Positions 30,971 through 41,859 of a stretch of 41,859 nucleotides of DNA are shown piece by piece. Numbering within the stretch: position 1 is the stretch's first letter; every line of letters starts with the position of its first letter. Origin of the DNA: Actinomycetospora sp. (lineage in GTDB: Bacteria; Actinomycetota; Actinomycetes; Mycobacteriales; Pseudonocardiaceae); the NCBI GenBank assembly GCA_029266415.1, contig JAQSWW010000030.1:1-41859 (forward strand), in the 5' to 3' direction. Under the pieces are notes generated by a model. It saw only the letters and a list, made by a program, of their open reading frames with translations, did no database searches and was not told the DNA's origin. A program made the translations under genes and the position numbers.

Positions 30971-32311
30971 GTGGACCCCACCGCGCGGCACCGGCCTCCA
31001 CGGGCGCTCGTGGTGGGCGCCGGGGTCGCCGGGCTCGCCGCGGCGGCGTCGCTGCACCGCGCCGGCTGGACCGTGGTGCTCTGCGAGCGGGCGGCCGCGC
31101 GCCGCACGGGTGGCTACTTCGTGCGCCTCGCGCCGGAGGGCCTCGCCGCGGCCGACCGCCTCGGCGTCTCCCACGCCCTGCAGACGCGCCTGCCCGCCGA
31201 CGGGGTCATCACCGGGGTCGACGCGCGCGGGCGCACCGTCTCCCGGGTCGACGCCTCGCTCGCCGACGACCCCCGCGCGCTGGCCCTGGTGCGCGGCGAC
31301 CTCGAGGCCGCCCTGTGGACCGCGCGGCCCCCGGAGGTCGCGGTCCGTTTCGGCACCGCGCCGCGCCGCATCGACCTGCGCCGCCACGGCGCCGAGGTCG
31401 TGCTCGACGGACCCGACGGCGCCGCCCGCGAGCACTACGACCTCGTCGTGGGCGCCGACGGCGTGCGCTCGGCCGTGCGCGACATGGTGTTCGGCCCCGA
31501 GCAGATGTTCCGGCACGAGTTCGACCAGGTGGTCATCTCCGCGGTCCTGCCGCGGCTGCCGGGCGCCCTGCGCCAGGGCGACTACGTCGTGCCCGCCGAG
31601 GTCGGGCGCACCGCGCACCTCATGGCCGTCGCCGGCCACGACCCGGTCGTCTTCTTCACCTTCCGCGCCCAGCTCCTCGGCGCCACCGGCGCGCAGGCCG
31701 CGGCGCGCGCGGCGGCCGACCCCGTCGGCGCGCTGCGCCGGGTCTACGGCGACTTCGCCGGCCTCATGCCCGAAATCCTCGACGGGGTCGAGGAGGCGGG
31801 CGCCACGCACGTCGACACCGTCGCCCAGATCCGGCTCGGGTCGTGGCGCCGCGGGCGGGTCGTCCTGGTCGGCGACGCGGCCTGGTGCCCGACGCTGTAC
31901 TCCGGACAGGGTTCGGCGCTGGCGCTCGTCGGCGGCGAGACGCTGGGGACCCACCTCGCCGCGCACCCCGACGACCCCGAGGCAGGCCTCGCGGCGTGGG
32001 AGGAGGCGCACCGCCCGGCGGCGCTCGCGGCCGGCAGCGCCGCGCGCCGCTCGCGCCACTTCTTCCTGCCGGGCAACCGCCTGATCGCCGCCGTGCGCCG
32101 CGCCGCCCTGGGCGTCGCGTCGTGGCGCCCGGCCGGGCGCGTGCTCCGGGCCCTCGCGGCCCGGGCCACGGGACCGGGCGGGCCCGGCGGCGGCGCCACC
32201 CGGGCGGGTGACCCGCCGGCCGCGGGCGCGCCACCCGAACGGAGTGACGTTCACCCGGCCGCCACGTCCGGGTCGCGCTCGCTCCGACGGCCGGCACTGG
32301 GCCGCCCGTAA
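30971..32311 (+). CDS. FAD-binding monooxygenase/oxidoreductase
   Basis: A 446-residue flavoprotein with VVGAGVAGLAAAASLHRAGWTVVLCER, GADGVRSAVRD and GDAAWCPTLYSGQGSALALVGGETLG. The last motif has GDAAW in place of the usual GDAAH, a variant seen in some tetracycline-type and putative hydroxylase subgroups; substrate unknown. The C-terminal ~60 residues are Pro/Gly/Ala-rich and likely disordered. GTG 30971 follows GGGTGAG. TAA (32309-32311) is an uncommon stop here. The giant ATPase gene begins 128 bp later. Confidence 0.85.
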   Translation: MDPTARHRPPRALVVGAGVAGLAAAASLHRAGWTVVLCERAAARRTGGYFVRLAPEGLAAADRLGVSHALQTRLPADGVITGVDARGRTVSRVDASLADDPRALALVRGDLEAALWTARPPEVAVRFGTAPRRIDLRRHGAEVVLDGPDGAAREHYDLVVGADGVRSAVRDMVFGPEQMFRHEFDQVVISAVLPRLPGALRQGDYVVPAEVGRTAHLMAVAGHDPVVFFTFRAQLLGATGAQAAARAAADPVGALRRVYGDFAGLMPEILDGVEEAGATHVDTVAQIRLGSWRRGRVVLVGDAAWCPTLYSGQGSALALVGGETLGTHLAAHPDDPEAGLAAWEEAHRPAALAAGSAARRSRHFFLPGNRLIAAVRRAALGVASWRPAGRVLRALAARATGPGGPGGGATRAGDPPAAGAPPERSDVHPAATSGSRSLRRPALGRP

Positions 32312-32438
32312 GCTGTCGCTCGCCGGTGTCCCCCGCTGCGCCGACCGCGCGCGGGCCGACGCCGAATGCCCAGGCGTCGAACCTCCGCGTACCGGGCACC
32401 CCGCGGCCCCGCCCGACGAGAGGACAGCAGCTCCCCCC

Positions 32439-37127
<4,689 letters not shown>

Positions 37128-37228
37128 GGCTGAACGGGTGTGCGCGCTGCGTCACCGGGGCGTTTGTGCTGGTCGCGGGCCGGGCACCAGAATCGGTGAA
37201 GACCACGTCGAACAGGAGTTGAGACCGC

Positions 37229-38155
37229 ATGGCCGACCGGTACGTCGTCCCCACCGAGGACGGCTGGCAGGTGCAGAAGAAGGGCGCCCAGCGCGCCAGC
37301 GCCAAGGCGGCCACGCAGGCCGAGGCCGTCGAGCGGGCGACCGAGATCGTGACGAAGGACGGCGGCGGCAAGGTCGTCGTCCACGGCACCGACGGCAAGG
37401 TGCGCGAGACCCACACGGTCAACGGGAGCACCGAGAGCGCTCCGGCCGAGGCCGCGAAGGCCACCGCGAAGGCGAACGCCGAGGGTGCGCGCGCCAAGGG
37501 TGAGTCGGCGTCGGACAAGGCGTCGAGCAGTGCGAAGAAGGTCGCGGCGGACGCCAAGGCCACCGCGCAGAAGGACGCCGACCGCGCCCAGACGTCGGGC
37601 AGGAAGGTCGCCGCGCAGGCCCAGGCCGGCGCCTCCGGTGTCGCCGACGAGGCCGCCAAGGCCGCGTCGGGCGAGAAGTCGGTGCAGGCGGCCGCGAAGG
37701 ACGCCTCCACCATCGCCCAGACCAGCGGCGAGCAGGTCGCCACCACCGCGTCGCGCGCGGGCGAGCGCATCGCCAAGGACGCGACGCGCGTGGCCGAGCA
37801 CGCCGGGTCCGAGGCCGCGGCCCGCGCGGACGAGGCCGGCGGGAAGGTCGCCGGGGCCGGCGACCGGGCGGCCACCGTGTCGTCGGGCATCGCCTCGGAG
37901 CTCGATCAGGCCGGCGACGAGAGCGCGCGGCGCGTGGGCCAGAGTGCGGAGGCCGCGGCCCAGCAGGTCGACCGCCAGGTGCGCCAGGCCGCCGAGCAGG
38001 TGCGCGACTCCGCGCCGGGCTACAACCCGGTGCGCATCGTCGGCAACGCCGCGGCGATCGCGGTGAAGACCGGCTTCAGCGTGGCCGGCGCGGTCATCTC
38101 GACCGGGGGCCAGGTGCTGCAGTTCGCGGCCCGCAAGGTCACCGGCCGCGGCTGA
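37229..38155 (+). CDS. DUF2188 protein with long Ala-rich coiled coil
   Basis: A 308-residue protein. Residues 1-65 form a DUF2188 domain (YVVPTEDGWQVQKKGAQRASAKAATQAEAVERATEIV, KVVVHGTDGKVRETH). Residues ~75-260 are an Ala/Lys/Glu/Ser helical repeat like stress-linked LEA/apolipoprotein-type coils, and the end (YNPVRIVGNAAAIAVKTGFSVAGAVISTGGQ) is amphipathic to hydrophobic and may contact the membrane. AGGAG precedes ATG 37229. The 101-bp gap to the ATPase holds GTTT-N16-GGGCAC, only weakly like a stress sigma promoter. A hairpin terminator follows at 38180. Confidence 0.8.
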   Translation: MADRYVVPTEDGWQVQKKGAQRASAKAATQAEAVERATEIVTKDGGGKVVVHGTDGKVRETHTVNGSTESAPAEAAKATAKANAEGARAKGESASDKASSSAKKVAADAKATAQKDADRAQTSGRKVAAQAQAGASGVADEAAKAASGEKSVQAAAKDASTIAQTSGEQVATTASRAGERIAKDATRVAEHAGSEAAARADEAGGKVAGAGDRAATVSSGIASELDQAGDESARRVGQSAEAAAQQVDRQVRQAAEQVRDSAPGYNPVRIVGNAAAIAVKTGFSVAGAVISTGGQVLQFAARKVTGRG

Positions 38156-38179
38156 CCGGCACACCCCGCACCGACGACG

Positions 38180-38212
38180 ACGGGCCCGCCCCCTGCCAGG
38201 GGGCGGGCCCGT
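38180..38212. terminator. Strong hairpin between convergent DUF2188 and whiB genes
   Basis: Two perfect 16-nt arms (ACGGGCCCGCCCCCTG and its complement) flank a single C at 38196; a TTCGTGTG sequence follows. It is 24 bp after the DUF2188 stop and 22 bp before the whiB stop on the other strand, so it can serve both. Confidence 0.88.
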
Positions 38213-38234
38213 TCGTGTGCGGTGTGTCCGTGCG

Positions 38235-38489
38235 TCAGGCGGCGGTGTCGATGCGCGCGGCGCGCCGCATCGCTCGACGGTCGTCCTCGCTGGTGCCACC
38301 CCAGACGCCGGCCTCCTGGCCGGTGTCGATCGCCCACTGGAGGCAGCCGCGCTGGATCGGGCAGCTGCCGCACACGGCCTTGGCCCGGGCGATCTGCGCC
38401 GAGCCCGGACCGTGGGACGTCACGGGGAAGAAGAGTTCGGGGTCGTGGTCGCGGCATGCCGCGAGCTCCCAATCCATGGTCCTGCTCAT
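38235..38489 (-). CDS. whiB1: WhiB1/WblE-like Fe-S transcriptional regulator
   Basis: An 84-residue Wbl protein with a [4Fe-4S]-binding Cys set: Cys12 in AACRDHDPELFFP and CGSCPIQRGC (CxxC-x5-C), followed by the turn GVWGG and basic DDRRAMRR. Order and sequence match WhiB1 (mycobacteria) and WblE (Streptomyces), which respond to nitric oxide and bind the main sigma factor region 4. The ATG at 38489 gives the family length. A 575-bp non-coding region precedes it. Confidence 0.9.
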   Translation of the reverse strand: MSRTMDWELAACRDHDPELFFPVTSHGPGSAQIARAKAVCGSCPIQRGCLQWAIDTGQEAGVWGGTSEDDRRAMRRAARIDTAA

Positions 38490-39064
38490 CCCATCTCGCT
38501 CGTCGGTGGTCTGTGACTGCCCTCCCGCGGAGCGAGCGGGGCGGGGCAGGTGCCGCCGGGCCCGACGCGGGGCGCGCGCGAGCGCGTCCCGCGACGGCCC
38601 CTGCGGCACGTGGTCGTGCGCGCCGGACGTCGGTCGATGATCCGGGGGTTCCTGCGGTGACGGTCCTCGGAGCGGCCCGGTGTGGGCCCGCGCCCCGGGG
38701 TCCGGAGCACCTGCTGTACTCGGTATGACGCCGTGGCCCGCGCATCGGTTCCCCGCGGGCCGTGATACGTCGATCACGGTGCGGTTCCCGGGCGCGCAAG
38801 GACCCGCACCAACCGAACCACCATGGTCTTGCCTCACGGCGCGTTCGGCAAACGCATTTGCGCCACACCACCCCGCTGAACCCCTGTGGCGTCGATCACG
38901 CTGCTTTCTCACGCTCGGTGGACGCGTTGCAACGGACGGGTGGGGACCGGTCGTCGGACCTCGGCCCGCGACGCGGAACGGCGACACCGGCGGCATCGCG
39001 TGCCACCATCGAGCGACGCTCGACCGGGGTGGGGGTCCGTCGCGACCGAGGGGAGGCCGGCGAC
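38490..39064. other. 575-bp intergenic region upstream of whiB1
   Basis: No gene is convincing on either strand. It holds the whiB1 leader and promoter. CGTGAT-N6-ATCACG at 38761-38778 is a perfect inverted repeat, whose right half is part of an 11-bp repeat CGTCGATCACG found again at 38890-38900. CGCCACA/TGTGGCG (17-bp spacer) lies near 38870-38890. AT-richer DNA (GGCAAACGCATTTGCG) lies at about 38850-38866. Any of these could be regulatory. Confidence 0.5.
38761..38778. promoter_or_regulatory. Inverted repeat CGTGAT-N6-ATCACG upstream of whiB1
   Basis: The 6-bp arms are perfect and lie ~272 bp upstream of the whiB1 start. The spacing between GTGA and TCAC is 8, not the 6 of CRP sites, so a CRP site is unlikely; another dimeric regulator is possible. 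Confidence 0.35.
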
Positions 39065-39274
39065 GTGAAGAAGGTCCGACGCACGGCACGGAATCTCGTC
39101 ATCTGGGCCGTGCTCACCGGCGGGATCGTCGGCCTCGTGCTCGGCTGGGGCATCATCGGCGGCGTCCTGATCGCCTTCGCCGTGTGGCAGCTGGTGCTCG
39201 TCGCGCGGCGCGACGGCGGCTTGTTCGTCGACCAGCGCGCCGCCGACCGGCCCGGCAAGCCCACCGTCAGCTGA
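39065..39274 (+). CDS. Small two-segment membrane protein
   Basis: A 69-residue protein: positively charged start (KKVRRTARN), then one long hydrophobic region of about 36 residues (LVIWAVLTGGIVGLVLGWGIIGGVLIAFAVWQLVLVA) which may form a helical hairpin, then a polar tail. No family is recognised. GGGGAGG about 12 bp upstream supports GTG 39065. The next gene begins 54 bp later, without clear coupling. Confidence 0.7.
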   Translation: MKKVRRTARNLVIWAVLTGGIVGLVLGWGIIGGVLIAFAVWQLVLVARRDGGLFVDQRAADRPGKPTVS

Positions 39275-39328
39275 TCCCGTCCGGCCGGCGGGGTGCCGCC
39301 GGCCGCCGGTGATCGCCAGGATGACGCC

Positions 39329-40783
39329 ATGCGCTGCGCGGTCGTCGGGGGCACCGGGTACATCGGGGTGCGCCTGGTCTCGCGGCTGCTCGCCGAGGGT
39401 CACGACGTCGCGGTCCTGGTCCGCAGCCCCCACAAGCTCGCCACCACCGGCTGGGCGCACCGCGTCGACGTCGTCCCCGGCGACCTGGCCGACACGGCGG
39501 CCGTGGCGTCGCTGATCGCCGGCGCGGACGCCGTCGTGCACCTCGCCCACGCCCTCGACCGGCCCGACTTCCCCGCGCGCGACCGGGCGGCGGCCCGCAC
39601 GGTGAGCGAGACGGCGGCGGCGGCGGGCGTCCGGCGCGTCGTCTACCTCGGCGGGCTGCGGCCCGCGGGGGAGCCGGCGTCGCGGCACCTGGCGTCGCGG
39701 GCCGAGGTCGCCGACGTGTTCCTCGCCGGCCCGGTCCCGACCGCGGCGCTCGAGGCGTCGATCGTCATCGGGTCGGGCTCGGCGAGCTTCGAGCTGATCC
39801 GGTACCTCGCCGAGCGCGTGCCCGTCCTGCCCGCCGTGCCGTGGCTGGCCCACCGCACCCAGCCCATCGCGGTCGCCGACGTCCTGCACCTGCTCGTCGG
39901 CGCCCTCGACCTGCCCGCCGAGGTGGACCGGCGCTTCGCCATCGGTGGGCCGGACGTCCTGACCTACCTCGACCTCGTCCGGCGCTACCTGCGCGTGGCC
40001 GGGCTGCCGCAGAGCGCGGTGGTGCCGGTACCGGTGCCCGTGCCACCCGGGGGGCCGGCGGTCGCGGGGTGGGTCGTCGAGGCGCTCACACCCCTGTCAC
40101 GGCACCTCGTGACGCCGCTGATCGAGTCGCTGGCGCACGAGCTGGTGTGTCCCGAGGACGACGCGCTCGAGGTGATCGGCCCGCCAGCCGGCGGCCTGAC
40201 GACGTTCGACACGGCGGTCCGGGCGGCGCTCGGGCGCCCCCGCGACGGCGGGGCGGGGGAGACAGGGGCCGCTGGGGCCGCCGACCCCGCGCTGGCGGGC
40301 CCGACCGATCCGGACGGCTCGGGCGGGGCGGTCTACGACTGGAGCACCGTCGAGCGCAGCCCGGCGGACGCCGGCGCGCTGTGGGCCGTCGTCGACGGGC
40401 TGGGCGGGGACGCCGGCTGGTACGCCCCGCCGGGCACGTGGACGGTGCGGGGTTGGGCCGACCAGCTGCTCGGGGGCGTCGGTGCCTACCGCGGGCGCCC
40501 CGAACGGGCGCTGCGGGTGGGCGACGTCGTCGACGCGTGGCGGGTGGAGGCGGTCGAGCCCGGCGCGCACCTGCGCCTGCGCTCCGAGCTGCGCCAGCCC
40601 GGCGAGCTGCGCCTCGACCTGCACGTCGACCCGGACGTCTCGGGCCACGGGTCGCACCTGCGCCTGGCGGTGCGCTTCGCCGCCGCCGGCCTCGCGGGCG
40701 TGGTCTACGGCCGCGCCCTGCGCGCCACCGCGCCCGTGGTCTTCGGCGCCACGGCCCGGGGGATCGCCGCCGCCGCTGTGTGA
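39329..40783 (+). CDS. NAD(P)-binding protein with DUF2867 domain
   Basis: A 484-residue protein. Residues 1-~240 are an NmrA/SDR-like NAD(P)-binding domain (RCAVVGGTGYIGVRLVSRLLAEGHDVAVLVR, VVHLAHALDRPDF, VVYLGGLRP). From ~330 a DUF2867 domain follows (VYDWSTVERSPADAGALWAVVDGLGGDAGWYAPPGTW, LRLRSELRQPGELRLDLHVD). This fusion is common in actinobacteria (YfcH/complex I NDUFA9-like); function unknown. ATG 39329 gives the complete first strand. Its TGA (40781-40783) lies inside the palindrome at 40780. Confidence 0.88.
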   Translation: MRCAVVGGTGYIGVRLVSRLLAEGHDVAVLVRSPHKLATTGWAHRVDVVPGDLADTAAVASLIAGADAVVHLAHALDRPDFPARDRAAARTVSETAAAAGVRRVVYLGGLRPAGEPASRHLASRAEVADVFLAGPVPTAALEASIVIGSGSASFELIRYLAERVPVLPAVPWLAHRTQPIAVADVLHLLVGALDLPAEVDRRFAIGGPDVLTYLDLVRRYLRVAGLPQSAVVPVPVPVPPGGPAVAGWVVEALTPLSRHLVTPLIESLAHELVCPEDDALEVIGPPAGGLTTFDTAVRAALGRPRDGGAGETGAAGAADPALAGPTDPDGSGGAVYDWSTVERSPADAGALWAVVDGLGGDAGWYAPPGTWTVRGWADQLLGGVGAYRGRPERALRVGDVVDAWRVEAVEPGAHLRLRSELRQPGELRLDLHVDPDVSGHGSHLRLAVRFAAAGLAGVVYGRALRATAPVVFGATARGIAAAAV

Positions 40784-40812
40784 GCACCGCCCTGTGGGGG
40801 GAAAGTGCTCAC
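40780..40812. terminator. Palindrome, GTGAGC family, copy 4, holding both stop codons
   Basis: GTGAGCAC and GTGCTCAC flank a 17-base core (with GGGGAAA near the right arm), 33 bp in all. The left end carries the TGA of the DUF2867 gene (40781-40783) and the right end the TGA of the convergent ligase gene (read from 40811). It shares arms and the GGAAAGTGCTCAC right half with copies 1 and 2. Confidence 0.85.
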
Positions 40813-41859
40813 ATCGGCAGGAAGCGCTCCCGGGCGTCGTGGACCGCCGCCGCGAGGTCCCCGCCGGCGGCCTCGATCGCCGCGCGCTGGCGGACCGCAC
40901 CGGTGCCCGTGGACAGCAGCCGGGCGCAACCCTCGGCCGCGAGCTCGGCGTCGCCGGCGTCGTTCAGCGCGCCCGACACGTGGTCCTGCAGCGCGCCGAG
41001 GACCTCGTCGGCCGGTGCCGGCTTGCCCGTGCGCGGGTCCACGAGCTCGCCGGAGAGCCCGAAGCGGGCCGCGCGCCAGTGCGCCAGGCGCAGGGCCTCC
41101 ACGGGCTCGTCGCGCGCCGCGACCCCGTCGCGCCAGTCCCGCGCCGCCGTCGTGACCAGGGCCCGGGCGAGCACGGCCACGAGCACCGCGTCCTCGACCT
41201 CCAGCGCGACGTCGGTGACCCGCACCTCGACCGTGCCCAGCTCGCGGGACAGGCGGGCGTCGAAGTACACCATCGCCTCGTCGAGCAGCGTGTCCGTCGC
41301 CAGCATCGACGCGACCACCTCGTCGTAGGCGGCGAGCGAGCCGAACACGCGCGTCGGGCCCGCCGACGGCCAGCGCGACCAGACGATCGTGCGGTAGCTG
41401 GCGTAGCTCGTGTCGCGACCCCGCCAGCACGGGGAGTTGGTGGCCAGCGCGCGCATCACCGGCAGCCACGGGCCGATGCGGTCGAGCACGCCGACGCCCT
41501 CCTCCGGGGAGCCGACCTCGACGTGCACGTGCTGCCCACTCGTGAGCTGGGCGGTGGCGATGGCCTCGAAGCGCTCGGCGATGCGCCCGTACCGCCCGTC
41601 CGGCACCGAGGACGGCTCGGCCTCCTGGTCGGGCGCGACCGGCGAGGTCGCGAGCGCCGCCACGTCCACCCCCGCCGCGCGGGCGGCCTCGCGAGCCTCC
41701 CGCCGGCGGCGCCGCAGGTCGGCCGCGAGGGCCGCGGCGTCGGCGTGCGGGGCGGTGGCCGTCTCGACCTGCTCGGTGCGCATCTCGCCGTCGAGCTCGC
41801 CGGACGCCTCGTCCCGGACCGCGCCCGCCAGTCCGCGCGGAGCGCCGCTCGCGGGGTCG
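40809..41859 (-). CDS. YbdK-type carboxylate-amine ligase (GCS2 family), N-terminus outside
   Basis: At least 350 residues; the frame stays open through the right edge, so the N-terminus (expected VGVEEEFLLVD...) is missing; visible upstream residues DPASGAPRGLAGAVRDEASG continue the family pattern. Landmarks are EMRTEQVETATAPH, SGQHVHVEVGSPEEGV, NSPCWRGRDTSYASYRTIVWSRWPSAGP, and the C-terminal STGTGAVRQRAA. GCS2 members form gamma-glutamyl or related amide bonds with ATP; YbdK-type proteins have weak glutamate-cysteine ligase activity and their real substrate is unclear. An EgtA-like role cannot be excluded. Confidence 0.88.
   Translation of the reverse strand, partial: DPASGAPRGLAGAVRDEASGELDGEMRTEQVETATAPHADAAALAADLRRRRREAREAARAAGVDVAALATSPVAPDQEAEPSSVPDGRYGRIAERFEAIATAQLTSGQHVHVEVGSPEEGVGVLDRIGPWLPVMRALATNSPCWRGRDTSYASYRTIVWSRWPSAGPTRVFGSLAAYDEVVASMLATDTLLDEAMVYFDARLSRELGTVEVRVTDVALEVEDAVLVAVLARALVTTAARDWRDGVAARDEPVEALRLAHWRAARFGLSGELVDPRTGKPAPADEVLGALQDHVSGALNDAGDAELAAEGCARLLSTGTGAVRQRAAIEAAGGDLAAAVHDARERFLPM

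Noticed and set aside
37128-37228. SigB/SigF-type stress promoter before the DUF2188 gene
   Set aside because: GTTT-N16-GGGCAC matches only part of the consensus and could occur by chance.
38761-38778. CRP binding site before whiB1
   Set aside because: GTGA and TCAC are separated by 8 bp, not the 6 bp of the CRP consensus; kept only as an undefined inverted repeat.

Overview
The window is very GC-rich, densely packed DNA with many GTG starts and GTGA/ATGA stop-start overlaps. Together with a WhiB1-type regulator, a CobI-CobJ fusion, a CtpI-like P-type ATPase and PASTA-less Ser/Thr kinase and PP2C genes, this points to an actinobacterium of the Pseudonocardiaceae type. The genus is an inference from gene content, not a measurement.

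Layout. 1-3148: end of a DUF418 membrane protein, a small cupin, a deleted alpha/beta-hydrolase remnant, an SDR and a hot-dog thioesterase. 3196-16815: aerobic-route cobalamin genes in four transcription units: cobL-cobM-cobK (+), cobG-cobH-cobIJ (-, each pair overlapping as GTGA), cobN (+, frame-broken), and between them a one-gene ECF transporter (-) with a glyoxalase/monooxygenase/small-protein set (+). 16822-23160: a decayed EamA transporter, a MerR regulator divergent from an ECF41/SigJ-type sigma factor with its likely target epimerase, then a TetR regulator divergent from an FAD monooxygenase and a frame-shifted NAD-epimerase. 23170-25250: a YiiX-like protein with altered catalytic residues, and tsaD. 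25350-29875: a signalling block on the minus strand: Ser/Thr kinase, PemK-like protein, helical protein and zinc-ribbon PP2C phosphatase. 30178-32311: MerR regulator coupled to a Cys-rich miniprotein, then another FAD monooxygenase. 32439-38155: giant CtpI-like P-type ATPase and a DUF2188 coiled-coil protein. 38235-41859: WhiB1-like regulator, small membrane protein, NAD-binding/DUF2867 protein and the end of a YbdK-type carboxylate-amine ligase.

The most unusual feature is short repeated DNA. Four copies of a roughly 40-bp palindrome with GTGAGC...GCTCAC ends sit at gene 3' ends, and two of them differ only by a compensatory base pair. A second palindrome lies in frame inside cobG. A third lies exactly at a frame break and apparent deletion in cobN. 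A non-palindromic 29-nt repeat is read in the same frame in cobH and the P-type ATPase, with a weaker copy in the SDR. The cobalamin region therefore looks like a target of small insertion elements.

Several genes are broken (hydrolase, cobN, EamA, NAD-epimerase). Two of the EamA breaks and the epimerase break look like single-base losses in G/C-rich runs, so sequencing error is a live alternative there. The cobN and hydrolase lesions involve missing coding segments and cannot be explained by one miscalled base.
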